A stretch of DNA of 7,127 nucleotides from Burkholderiales bacterium. GTDB taxonomy: Bacteria > Pseudomonadota > Gammaproteobacteria > Burkholderiales > SG8-39. The stretch is from the NCBI GenBank assembly GCA_017880745.1, contig JADGRR010000139.1, positions 1 to 7,127 of the forward strand. Direction: 5' to 3'. Position 1 is the first letter of the stretch. Each line of letters begins with the position of its first letter. The notes beneath the pieces were generated by a model. It saw only the letters and a list, made by a program, of their open reading frames with translations, was not told where the DNA came from and ran no database searches. The position numbers and the translations under genes were made by a program. This document shows positions 1-5,540 of this stretch, piece by piece.

Positions 1-1
1 T

Positions 2-115
2 ATTCACACGGAAGGCAAAGGCGAGTCGCAGCCGATCGCCGACAACAAGACCAAGGAAGGCCGCGCCAAGAACCGCCGCGTCGAAATCGAGGTGGTGGGA
101 TCGCGCACCAACTAA
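2..115 (+). CDS. OmpA/Pal-like outer-membrane protein, C-terminal fragment
   Basis: Only the last 37 codons and the TAA stop are in the window; the gene starts to the left. The frame reads a tail containing NKTKEGRAKNRRVEIEVVG, the closing helix and strand of the OmpA C-terminal domain. In that family the conserved Asn and the Arg residues of the N-x(n)-GRAxNRRVEI motif help bind diaminopimelate of peptidoglycan, so the protein probably anchors the outer membrane to the cell wall. The fragment cannot tell whether the missing N-terminal part is a beta-barrel, a lipoprotein (Pal-like) or a MotB-like membrane segment. The gene ends cleanly and is followed by a hairpin block and a strong terminator, so it is the last gene of its transcript. 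The domain assignment is firm; the exact family member is not. Confidence 0.85.
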   Translation: MHTEGKGESQPIADNKTKEGRAKNRRVEIEVVGSRTN

Positions 116-130
116 GAGTGCATAACAAAA

Positions 131-150
131 CGAGGGGACACGTCCCCTCG
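131..150 (-). terminator. GC-rich hairpin, probable minus-strand terminator
   Basis: CGAGGGGA (131-138) and TCCCCTCG (143-150) form a perfect 8-bp stem with a 4-nt loop, 15 bp after the OmpA-like stop codon. On the plus strand no T-tract follows. On the minus strand the stem is followed directly by TTTTGTTAT (complement of 122-130), which fits an intrinsic terminator stopping antisense transcription before it enters the OmpA-like gene. It could also be simply a 3'-end stabilising hairpin of the plus-strand mRNA. The structure is seen directly; the direction of action is inferred. Confidence 0.45.
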
Positions 151-167
151 TGCTCCCCTGAATCAGT

Positions 168-192
168 CGCCTAACGGCGATGTAGTTAGGCG
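168..192 (+). other. Inverted repeat (hairpin) between OmpA-like gene and terminator
   Basis: CGCCTAAC (168-175) and GTTAGGCG (185-192) are exact reverse complements separated by 9 nt. No T-tract follows. A shorter competing hairpin, CGCC-TAAC-GGCG (168-179), uses the same left arm, so the two cannot form together. It lies in the 3' untranslated region of the OmpA-like transcript. Function unknown; it may protect the 3' end or be part of a small 3'-derived RNA. Confidence 0.5.
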
Positions 193-215
193 CTCCAAGA
201 CTTTCGTAACCCTTT

Positions 216-243
216 AAAAGCCCTGCGCACGCGGGGCTTTTTT
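216..243 (+). terminator. Rho-independent terminator of the OmpA-like transcript
   Basis: AAAAGCCC and GGGCTTTT pair around an inner TGC/GCG extension, giving an approximately 11-bp stem (216-226 with 231-241, one G-T wobble) and a GCAC loop. The right arm runs into an uninterrupted T-tract at 238-243. This is a classic intrinsic terminator on the plus strand. Read on the minus strand, the stem also ends in TTTT, so it may be partly bidirectional. Confidence 0.92.
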
Positions 244-324
244 ATTTCGACGGCCCGGCACCTGAATGTCGAGTGGCAGGAACAGGCTCAATATTCAACG
301 AACTAGCGCGGCATAAATCCAAAC

Positions 325-354
325 TTGCCGGCGGCGCACAGATTTGTTTGTAAT
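325..354 (+). promoter_or_regulatory. Candidate sigma-70 promoter for the lipoprotein operon
   Basis: TTGCCG (325-330), an 18-bp spacer and TGTAAT (349-354) match four of six and five of six consensus bases. Transcription would start near 361 and leave a leader of roughly 170 nt before the lipoprotein start. This is a prediction from sequence only. Confidence 0.3.
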
Positions 355-486
355 CTTTTTGAGGGACAAGACGGTGGCGCGCCCCCATAATTCAACCTAT
401 GTTCGCAGATCCTCAGTTGTCGCGACCAGGACTGCGCGCGCAATTTTCCCGGGCGACTGGCGTTGGTGGCGTTGCACCGTTTTGCG

Positions 487-515
487 TTGACTTGATGCAC
501 AGGGACCTTGCTACT
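487..515 (+). promoter_or_regulatory. Alternative, start-proximal promoter for the lipoprotein operon
   Basis: TTGACT (487-492) matches five of six -35 bases. A 17-bp spacer leads to GCTACT (510-515), which matches only three of six -10 bases. If used, transcription would begin about 8 nt before the ATG at 530, giving a nearly leaderless mRNA. That would agree with the lack of a Shine-Dalgarno sequence there. Weak evidence. Confidence 0.2.
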
Positions 516-529
516 CGGCGCACACATGT

Positions 530-1279
530 ATGAGCAAAAGTCCGGTCAAGAATCGCGCTGAAGAGCAGTTGTTGCCCGCAGTTCGCATCGCCTGCTTCCT
601 CCTCGCCCTGCTGACGGCAGGTTGCGCCGCGCTGAAGCATGTGCCGGCGGCAGAGGTGCCGGCGAGCGGCGCGGCACCGGCTGCGGCAGTCGTGCCCGAG
701 CCCGCGGCTGCTCCGGTCACCGCGATCGGCGAGCCGCGCATTATCGCCGTTACGCCGCATGCGGCCGCTGCGGCGCAGGAACCTGCGCATCCCGGGGCGA
801 CACGGGGCGCGAGCGTCGAGCACGAACCGAAGGCTCCTGTGTCGGCACCGCGCCTACCGGGCCAGCCTGCCGCCAAAGCCGAGTCGCCGGCCGCGATGAC
901 TCCGCAGAAGGCCGCGGCACCTGCCGCACAGGTCTCGAAAAAGGAGGGTGCCGCTCCGGGGATGGTGAAACCGGATACGTCGCCGCCGCTGGATTTGAAA
1001 TCGCTGGAGACGCGCCTCAAGGACACCAAAGCCATCGGCGTGCTGACGAAGCTCACGCTCAAAAATCAGGTCGATGACTTGTTGAATCGATTCCGGGCAT
1101 ACTACCAGGGGCGGCTCAAGACCACTCTCGCCGAGCTGCGGCGGCCGTACGATATGCTGCTGCTCAAGGTGCTCGCCCTGCTGCAGGACACCGATCCGCC
1201 GCTGGCCAGCGCGATTGTGGCGTCGCGCGAAGCGATCTGGGGCATCCTTGCGGATCCAGCCAAGTTCGCAGGTATTTGA
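530..1279 (+). CDS. Predicted outer-membrane lipoprotein with Ala/Pro linker and helical C-terminal domain
   Basis: The 249-residue product opens with a lipoprotein signal peptide: basic residues at 3-19, a hydrophobic core at about 20-30, and the lipobox LTAGC with the lipidated Cys at 32. The residues after it are Ala-Ala, not Asp, which favours sorting to the outer membrane. Residues 33-150 are low-complexity and rich in Ala, Pro and Val, a flexible spacer. Residues 154-246 form a compact, probably all-helical domain with a charged-hydrophobic pattern (for example LKNQVDDLLNRFRAYYQG and ASREAIWGILADP). I do not recognise a named domain or function. No Shine-Dalgarno sequence precedes the ATG, and upstream in the frame there is no other start codon before the stop at 488-490. 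The next gene begins 18 bp downstream and is also exported, so the two are probably one operon. The high Ala/Pro content makes several other frames open here; this frame is the only one with a credible signal peptide and domain. Confidence 0.8.
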   Translation: MSKSPVKNRAEEQLLPAVRIACFLLALLTAGCAALKHVPAAEVPASGAAPAAAVVPEPAAAPVTAIGEPRIIAVTPHAAAAAQEPAHPGATRGASVEHEPKAPVSAPRLPGQPAAKAESPAAMTPQKAAAPAAQVSKKEGAAPGMVKPDTSPPLDLKSLETRLKDTKAIGVLTKLTLKNQVDDLLNRFRAYYQGRLKTTLAELRRPYDMLLLKVLALLQDTDPPLASAIVASREAIWGILADPAKFAGI

Positions 1280-1297
1280 TCTTTCCGCAGGAGAAGC

Positions 1298-1555
1298 ATG
1301 GTGGACAAATGTATCCGGACCTGGGGTCTAATCATTCTGACGTCGATGTTTTTCGCCGAGCCCTCGCTCGGGGCGGATGATGTGGCGCTGCTCAAGGACC
1401 TGACGTCGGTGATTGCACTCCTGGGCTTGCCCTGTGGTCAGGTAGTGAGTGCGACGCGGCTGAAGGACAACGACCACATCGCGATATGCCGGGACGGGAA
1501 CCGTTACCGTGTATTTGTAAATGCCGAAGGCCGGGTCGTCGCGCAGAAGCAATAG
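1298..1555 (+). CDS. Small exported protein of unknown function
   Basis: The 85-residue product starts with an N-terminal signal peptide: Lys4 and Arg7, a hydrophobic core at about 9-20, and a likely signal peptidase I site near SLG|ADD (residues 23-28). The mature part is about 60 residues. It begins with a short helix-like stretch (DVALLKDLTSVIALLG) and ends in a beta-like C-terminal part, ICRDGNRYRVFVNAEGRVVA (63-82). It has two cysteines in the mature region, 46 and 64, which could form a disulfide in the periplasm. A good Shine-Dalgarno sequence (AGGAG, 1289-1293) sits 4 nt before the ATG. It follows the lipoprotein gene by 18 bp on the same strand, which suggests co-expression and a shared envelope role. 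I recognise no named family. Confidence 0.82.
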   Translation: MVDKCIRTWGLIILTSMFFAEPSLGADDVALLKDLTSVIALLGLPCGQVVSATRLKDNDHIAICRDGNRYRVFVNAEGRVVAQKQ

Positions 1556-1720
1556 CCGGTGCTGGGCGAAATCTTTCCCATGCCGTGAGCGCCGGGTTCC
1601 GAGCGGCCGCTTTGATCCGGCAGCCCGCATTGAGTCTCCGATTCGCAAGCAGCCGCCGCTCCCAATCCAATCCCGCCGGCGTCCATGCATCCGTCGCCGC
1701 TGTGGCGCGGGCGGCCGGCC

Positions 1721-3352
1721 CTATGCGTTCGGGTGGAGGAATGGCCAAGGCGAAGCTTCCGCGCCGGGCTCGCTTGGCACTTCGATCAGCACCGGTCCGG
1801 ACTGCGCGAATGCCTTCTCCAGCGCCGCTTTCAGTTGCGCCGGTGTTTTCGCCAGATAGCCGGCTGCGCCGAAACACTCGGCAAGTTTGACGAAATCCGG
1901 ATTGGTGAGCGTAGAGCCGATCTCGTGGCCTTTGTAGGCCTTGCGCTGGTCGCGCAGCACGTTGCCGTAGCTCGCGTTGTTGAATACGATGGTGACGAGA
2001 CTGATGTTGTACTTGACTGCGGTCGCCAGTTCCTGCACGCCGAACATGAACCCGCCGTCGCCGGTGACCGAGACGACCGGTTTGTCCGGGTTGGCGATTT
2101 TCACGCCCAGCGCGGTCATGAAGCCGAAGCCGACGTTGTCCTGATAGCCGCCGGTGACGAAGGTGCGCGGCGCGTATACCGGAAAGCCGAAGCGCGAAGT
2201 GAAGCCGACCTGGGAAATTTCCTCGACGAAGAACCCGTCCCGCGGCAGTACCTCGCGGATCACATCCAGGTAGCCCATCTGCGGCTGCACGCCCTGGATG
2301 TCGCGTCTGAACTGCGCTTTGAGCGCCTTGAACTCTTCTTCCCTCGACGGCCGTTTCGCCAGCGCAGCCGACAGCGCATCGACCAGGGCGCGCGCGCCGA
2401 GCTTGGCATCGGTCACAATGCCGACGTCGGGTCGCAAGCGGACCATCTCGGTCGGATCGATATCGATGCGTATCACCTTGACGCCCGCCGGGATTTTGGT
2501 CCAGCGCAGGTATTGCAGCTCGAGTCGGGTGCCGATGCCGACGAGAACGTCGGTTGCGAGCCAGGGCTTGTAACCGGCGCCACAGGAAAAACCGTAGGCT
2601 GTGTCGTCGCCGACGATGCCGCGGCCGCTCCGGTGCGAAGTCACCGGCGCCTGCAGCAGCCGGGCGAGTTCCAGGACTTCCGCGCCGGCGTCGACCGCGC
2701 CGCTGCCGACCGTGATCATCGGATTCTTCGCGTCGCGCAACAGCGCAACCGCGCGCGCAATTCCGTCCGGATCCGGCCCGGGCGGCGGCGCAACCTCCAT
2801 CGGCACGTCGAGATCGACCAGCGCTTTGGCGCCGAACACGTCCCACGGCGTCTCGATTGCGACCGGGCGGATGCGGCCGGTGGAGAGGTGCTTGAACGCC
2901 TCGCCCATGACGGCGGGGGCTTCGGTCGGATGATTGATGCGCTCTGACCATTTGGTCAACCCGCGCAGGGTCGCGAGCTGGTCCGGCAACTCGTGCAGGA
3001 TGCCGCGGCCGCGGCCGATGTGGTAGGACTGTATATTTCCGGTAAGGCAGAGCACCGGGGCGTTGGCCCCGTAGGCCGTGCACAGAGCGGCACCGGCGTT
3101 GAGCACCCCCGGCCCCGGCACGCAGGTGAACGCGCCGACGCGGCCGGTGGACTTGGCGTAGCCGTAGGCCATGTAGCCGCTGCCCTGCTCGTGCCGGTTG
3201 ACGATGAAACGTATCTTGTCCCGGCACTCATACAGCGCATCGATCAAATCGTAAGTGTGCGCGCCGGGAATGCCGAAGATCGTGTCGACGCCGTTGCGTA
3301 TCAGGCATCTGGCGATCACTTGGCCGGTGCTCAGTGTTTCCGCGTTGCTCAT
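1721..3352 (-). CDS. Thiamine diphosphate-dependent enzyme, acetolactate synthase-like family
   Basis: The 543-residue product has the three-domain layout of the POX/AHAS superfamily: N-terminal pyrimidine-binding domain (about 7-175), central domain (about 193-330), C-terminal diphosphate-binding domain (about 360-530). The cofactor-activating glutamate is present as Glu55 in NRHEQGSGYMAYGYA. The Mg/ThDP motif is GDGGF (431-435), with NN at 458-459 after a 24-residue gap, within the usual GDG-x(22-28)-NN range. Such enzymes decarboxylate or ligate 2-oxo acids in the cytoplasm. The substrate cannot be read from sequence. The region after the glutamate (CVPGPGVLNAG, then GNIQSYHIGRGRG) differs from what I know of biosynthetic acetolactate synthases, and no small regulatory subunit gene is adjacent. 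The start at 3350-3352 is supported by AAGGGGAA 8 nt upstream. It is transcribed alone, convergent with the secreted-protein gene and divergent from the sulfur genes. Family assignment is firm; calling it IlvB would be over-reading. Confidence 0.93.
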   Translation of the reverse strand: MSNAETLSTGQVIARCLIRNGVDTIFGIPGAHTYDLIDALYECRDKIRFIVNRHEQGSGYMAYGYAKSTGRVGAFTCVPGPGVLNAGAALCTAYGANAPVLCLTGNIQSYHIGRGRGILHELPDQLATLRGLTKWSERINHPTEAPAVMGEAFKHLSTGRIRPVAIETPWDVFGAKALVDLDVPMEVAPPPGPDPDGIARAVALLRDAKNPMITVGSGAVDAGAEVLELARLLQAPVTSHRSGRGIVGDDTAYGFSCGAGYKPWLATDVLVGIGTRLELQYLRWTKIPAGVKVIRIDIDPTEMVRLRPDVGIVTDAKLGARALVDALSAALAKRPSREEEFKALKAQFRRDIQGVQPQMGYLDVIREVLPRDGFFVEEISQVGFTSRFGFPVYAPRTFVTGGYQDNVGFGFMTALGVKIANPDKPVVSVTGDGGFMFGVQELATAVKYNISLVTIVFNNASYGNVLRDQRKAYKGHEIGSTLTNPDFVKLAECFGAAGYLAKTPAQLKAALEKAFAQSGPVLIEVPSEPGAEASPWPFLHPNA

Positions 3353-3518
3353 TCGAGAATTTCCCCTTCTACGCTGAAACGCGCGCGATCTGCCCGTCCG
3401 ATTTCACCGGCCAGCTGCGCTGCGGTGCCCGCGTATAAAGAATTCCGCAAACATCGAGCGGGCATCGAGATAATATCTTATTGGGCAAGCGTTTTGACGC
3501 GTCAGTTACGGATTCAGG

Positions 3519-3545
3519 GGCCGTTTCAGTAATTCTGAAACGGCC
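3519..3545. repeat. Perfect 11-bp inverted repeat
   Basis: GGCCGTTTCAG (3519-3529) and CTGAAACGGCC (3535-3545) are exact reverse complements around a 5-nt TAATT centre. Neither strand has a T-tract after it, so it is not a standard intrinsic terminator. It lies about 167 bp upstream of the ThDP enzyme start and about 420 bp upstream of DUF934. It may be a protein-binding operator or a transcript hairpin; the sequence alone does not decide. Confidence 0.6.
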
Positions 3546-3884
3546 ACTTATTGCAACGGCAAGCCAGGCGAGGCGCCGCCTGCGCCAGTTGACGCCGCCT
3601 TTCCTGGCCGAGCACGATAGCGGGCGCAGTTGCTGCGCAGGCAGCAGGGCACGGTCGCCGAAATCCTGTTTCGGTTGCGGTGTACTGCCGAATTCGGCTG
3701 CGCTCAAGACCGCCGCTCCCGCGTGGTTACGATCGCGCCGGCGTTGCCGTAGGCCGGATGCGTTTGGCCGCCGAAGGTTATCGCGCTTGGCATCGCTCCC
3801 GACCCCTTCGGTGTTCACTCCGCAACCGCGATCGCGCAGAAGTAGGCTCATGCCGCGCTCGCGCTTATCGCCGGCGGTTATTAG

Positions 3885-3905
3885 GAACCAACTAGAAGTT
3901 CGTTC
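3885..3905. promoter_or_regulatory. Candidate operator upstream of the sulfate-reduction genes
   Basis: GAACCAACT (3885-3893) and AGTTCGTTC (3897-3905) form a dyad around AGA, with eight of nine positions complementary. It ends 57 bp before the DUF934 start codon, where a regulator of the cys genes would be expected. A LysR-type regulator such as CysB or Cbl would be the natural candidate by context, but I cannot match it to a defined consensus. The symmetry is seen; the role is inferred. Confidence 0.35.
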
Positions 3906-3947
3906 TGCTTCCTGGCGCTCCCGGTTAAGGTTCGGCCTGCACGCATG

Positions 3948-3954
3948 AAAGGAG
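3948..3954 (+). promoter_or_regulatory. Shine-Dalgarno sequence that sets the DUF934 start
   Basis: AAAGGAG lies 8 nt before the ATG at 3963. An in-frame ATG at 3945 overlaps this site and has no such sequence before it, so 3963 is the better start. Confidence 0.75.
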
Positions 3955-3962
3955 AATTGCCA

Positions 3963-4520
3963 ATGCTTAGTTTGATCAAGCAGGAGGGTGTCGTCTTCGA
4001 CGCATGGAAGCTCCTGACGCTCGCCGGGAGCCAGCTGGCCGGGACCGTGAGTTTGCCGGTCGGCCCGCTGCTGGTGCCGGTTGCCGTGTGGCACGCCCGC
4101 AGGCGCGAACTGGTGGAGCGGGAGTATGCCCACGGCTGGCCGCTGGGCGTGTGGCTGGGCGCCGGCGAGGGCGCCAAGGCCATCGCCGACGATCTCGACG
4201 ATTTCAGTGTTGTCGCCGTGCACTTCCCCAAAGCCACCGACGGCCGCGGCTGCATCACCGCGCGCCTGCTGCGTCGGCACTATGGCTACCGTGGCGAGTT
4301 GCGCGCCTTCGGCGAGCTGTCGAGCGAACAGGTGTTCTACCTGCGGCACAGCGGCTTCGACGCCTTCACTCTGCGCGCCGATCAGGCCGCGCGCGAGCTG
4401 GGCGCCGGCTTGCGCGATCTCAACAAAGCGCCTAAGGTGGCAACCCGCCAGCCGCTGCGCTTAGTCCCGCGCTGCCCGGCGACCGAACTCCCTCGCTTGC
4501 AGAACACGCGCGCAGCATGA
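3963..4520 (+). CDS. DUF934 family protein, sulfite-reduction accessory
   Basis: The 185-residue product matches the DUF934 family. The diagnostic core is FPKATDGRGCITARLLRR (88-105), followed by YGYRGELRAFGEL (107-119) and the LRHSGFDAF segment (127-135). Proteins of this family are encoded next to sulfite reductase and APS reductase genes in proteobacteria and are annotated as probably involved in sulfite reduction; a biochemical activity is not established. It has no signal peptide or clear membrane helix, so it is probably cytoplasmic. The start at 3963 rests on the AAAGGAG site. Its TGA overlaps the ATG of cysH in the arrangement ATGA (4517-4520), so the two are translationally coupled. 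The C-terminal 30 residues are basic and Pro/Arg-rich and look unstructured. Oddly, no cysI lies directly upstream; a 610-bp non-coding stretch takes its place. Confidence 0.9.
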   Translation: MLSLIKQEGVVFDAWKLLTLAGSQLAGTVSLPVGPLLVPVAVWHARRRELVEREYAHGWPLGVWLGAGEGAKAIADDLDDFSVVAVHFPKATDGRGCITARLLRRHYGYRGELRAFGELSSEQVFYLRHSGFDAFTLRADQAARELGAGLRDLNKAPKVATRQPLRLVPRCPATELPRLQNTRAA

Positions 4521-5260
4521 AGCGCGACCTTCCGTTCGACGTCAACGAGACGCAGCTGCAGGAGGCGCTAGCGCGCAAGGTCGCTGCCGCGATCGAACTG
4601 CTCTCGGACATCGCCGGCAGATTCGGTCCCGCGGCGCTTGCCTCCAGCCTCGGCGCGGAAGACATGGTCCTTACCGATCTCATTGCCAGGCACGCGCCGA
4701 CGATCGAGGTCTTCACCCTCGATACCGGGCGACTGCATGCGGAAACCTATCGTTTGTTGCAACAGATCACGGATCATTACGAGCTGCGCATTCGGGTGGT
4801 CTATCCCAGCGGCGAAGCGCTGGAGCGCCTGGTCGCCGAGCACGGGATCAACGGCTTCTTCAACAGCGTGGCAAGCCGCAAAGCCTGCTGCGAAGTGCGC
4901 AAGGTGGAGCCGCTCGGCCGTGCCCTCGCGGGCAGGCGCGCCTGGATCACGGGCCTGCGCCGCGCTCAAAGCCTTAACCGCACGAGCCTGCCGCTGCAGG
5001 AGTTCGACGCGGCGAACGGCCTGGAAAAATTCAACCCTCTCGCCGACTGGCGGGAGCAGGAAGTCTGGGCCTATCTCCACGTCTTCGGCGTCCCCTACAA
5101 CGCGCTCCACGACCGCGGCCTTCCGAGCATCGGTTGCGAACCGTGCACCCGCGCAGTGACGCCGGGCGAGGATATCCGGGCGGGACGCTGGTGGTGGGAA
5201 GACCCGGGCGGCAAGGAATGCGGTCTGCATCCGGCGAAGCGTGCGCAGGCCGCCGGTTGA
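4517..5260 (+). CDS. cysH: Adenylyl-sulfate (APS) reductase, iron-sulfur type
   Basis: The 247-residue enzyme reduces adenosine 5'-phosphosulfate to sulfite and AMP with thioredoxin or glutaredoxin as donor, a cytoplasmic step of assimilatory sulfate reduction (EC 1.8.4.10). Nucleotide-binding motifs are SSLGAEDMVL (43-52), TLDTGRLHAET (67-77) and the ITGLRRAQS segment (144-152). The [4Fe-4S] ligands are all present: Cys124-Cys125 in RKACCEVRK and Cys207/Cys210 in IGCEPC. The catalytic cysteine is Cys235 in KECGLH. The CC...CxxC set separates APS-type enzymes from PAPS reductases of the E. coli type, which lack the cluster, although some clustered enzymes accept both substrates. The start ATG overlaps the DUF934 stop and has no strong Shine-Dalgarno sequence, as expected for translational coupling. 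cysD and cysN, often next in betaproteobacteria, do not follow; a 280-bp gap and a CBS protein gene do. Confidence 0.96.
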   Translation: MKRDLPFDVNETQLQEALARKVAAAIELLSDIAGRFGPAALASSLGAEDMVLTDLIARHAPTIEVFTLDTGRLHAETYRLLQQITDHYELRIRVVYPSGEALERLVAEHGINGFFNSVASRKACCEVRKVEPLGRALAGRRAWITGLRRAQSLNRTSLPLQEFDAANGLEKFNPLADWREQEVWAYLHVFGVPYNALHDRGLPSIGCEPCTRAVTPGEDIRAGRWWWEDPGGKECGLHPAKRAQAAG

Positions 5261-5540
5261 TTCAGGGTACGCCGCCGCACGCCCCCTTTTTCTTGCCTGT
5301 TTCGCGGTTGCAATCCCGCTGATACCCAATCAGCGCTGCTTCGGTCATGAACCTAATCCATCACGAAATCCCGGGACTCGCCCTGGCAACGCAGCCCGCT
5401 GCCGGCGCCGGCATGATCCTGTAGGCGGACCGGCGGCACTGGGGTAGTATTGCAGGGCATCGCAAGCGTGAGCATCCGAATCTGATCCGGTTGCCGGCGG
5501 CTTTACATTCGAACGCTGCGATTCGACAGGGAGAAAGCCG
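5261..5540. other. Intergenic region between cysH and the CBS protein gene
   Basis: I see no gene in these 280 bp and no remnant of cysD. A T-rich run (5287-5293) follows cysH but has no clear stem before it, so no intrinsic terminator can be named. GCTGAT (5318-5323) and ATCAGC (5329-5334) form a 6-bp hairpin with a 5-nt loop and no T-tract. The length suggests that the CBS gene has its own promoter, but I find no convincing -35/-10 pair. Confidence 0.5.

Larger units (their letters stand above)
244..529. other. Intergenic region upstream of the lipoprotein gene
   Basis: These 286 bp separate the OmpA-like terminator from the lipoprotein start. Short open frames on either strand here are low-complexity and have no plausible ribosome-binding site, so I see no gene. 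The stretch holds two candidate promoters (325-354 and 487-515), and its middle part (about 341-365) is AT-richer than its surroundings. Confidence 0.6.
3353..3962. other. 610-bp divergent intergenic region with several palindromes
   Basis: This region separates the divergently transcribed ThDP enzyme and DUF934 genes and should hold both promoters. Frames are open across parts of it on both strands, but they are Arg/Ser-rich, lack a ribosome-binding site of their own and show no domain. I find no recognisable remnant of cysI, the gene usually preceding DUF934. Visible elements are CATCGAG repeated 11 bp apart (3452-3458 and 3463-3469), AGATAATATCT (3468-3478), the palindrome GACGCGTC (3496-3503), an 11-bp stem hairpin (3519-3545), CCGAAA/TTTCGG (3658-3674), the 12-bp palindrome GCCGAATTCGGC (3687-3698), and a 9-3-9 dyad (3885-3905). 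Confidence 0.6.

Noticed and set aside
511..1062. A 183-codon minus-strand frame opposite the lipoprotein gene
   Set aside because: It is Ala/Gly/Ser low-complexity sequence, the mirror of the Ala/Pro linker, whereas the plus frame has a lipobox signal peptide and a structured C-terminal domain.
1602..1611. Palindrome AGCGGCCGCT, with GGCCGGCC at 1713-1720, in the convergent gap 1556-1720
   Set aside because: Short GC-only palindromes are common at this base composition; there is no spacer loop suited to a terminator and no T-tract.
1685..2947. A 420-codon open frame on the plus strand opposite the ThDP enzyme gene
   Set aside because: It is an antisense shadow rich in His, Arg, Asp and Val with no ribosome-binding site or recognisable domain.
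1392..3227. A 611-codon open frame on the minus strand inside the ThDP enzyme gene
   Set aside because: It is the neighbouring frame of the real gene. It is extremely Arg/Gly/Ala-rich with no domain, and arises from the high third-position GC of the true frame, whose ThDP motifs are unambiguous.
3481..3948. A 155-codon plus-strand frame in the divergent region, considered as a cysI remnant or small gene
   Set aside because: Composition is Arg/Ser/Leu-rich with no sulfite reductase motif, no ribosome-binding site and a start next to the 11-bp hairpin. It looks like open noise in GC-rich DNA.
3945..3962. An earlier in-frame ATG for DUF934
   Set aside because: The AAAGGAG Shine-Dalgarno sequence lies inside this extension and is correctly spaced for the ATG at 3963.
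3369..4349. A 326-codon minus-strand frame covering the divergent region and part of DUF934
   Set aside because: About 40% of it is antisense to the clearly conserved DUF934 gene, and the rest shows no domain or start signal. It would also run through the candidate operator and promoter region.
4568..5329. A 253-codon minus-strand frame opposite cysH
   Set aside because: It is an antisense shadow of a gene with all iron-sulfur and catalytic residues intact.
5453..5540. Possible riboswitch-like leader before the CBS gene (short repeats such as ATTCGA and CCGG)
   Set aside because: No conserved riboswitch core, pseudoknot or expression platform can be seen; the repeats are short and expected in GC-rich DNA.
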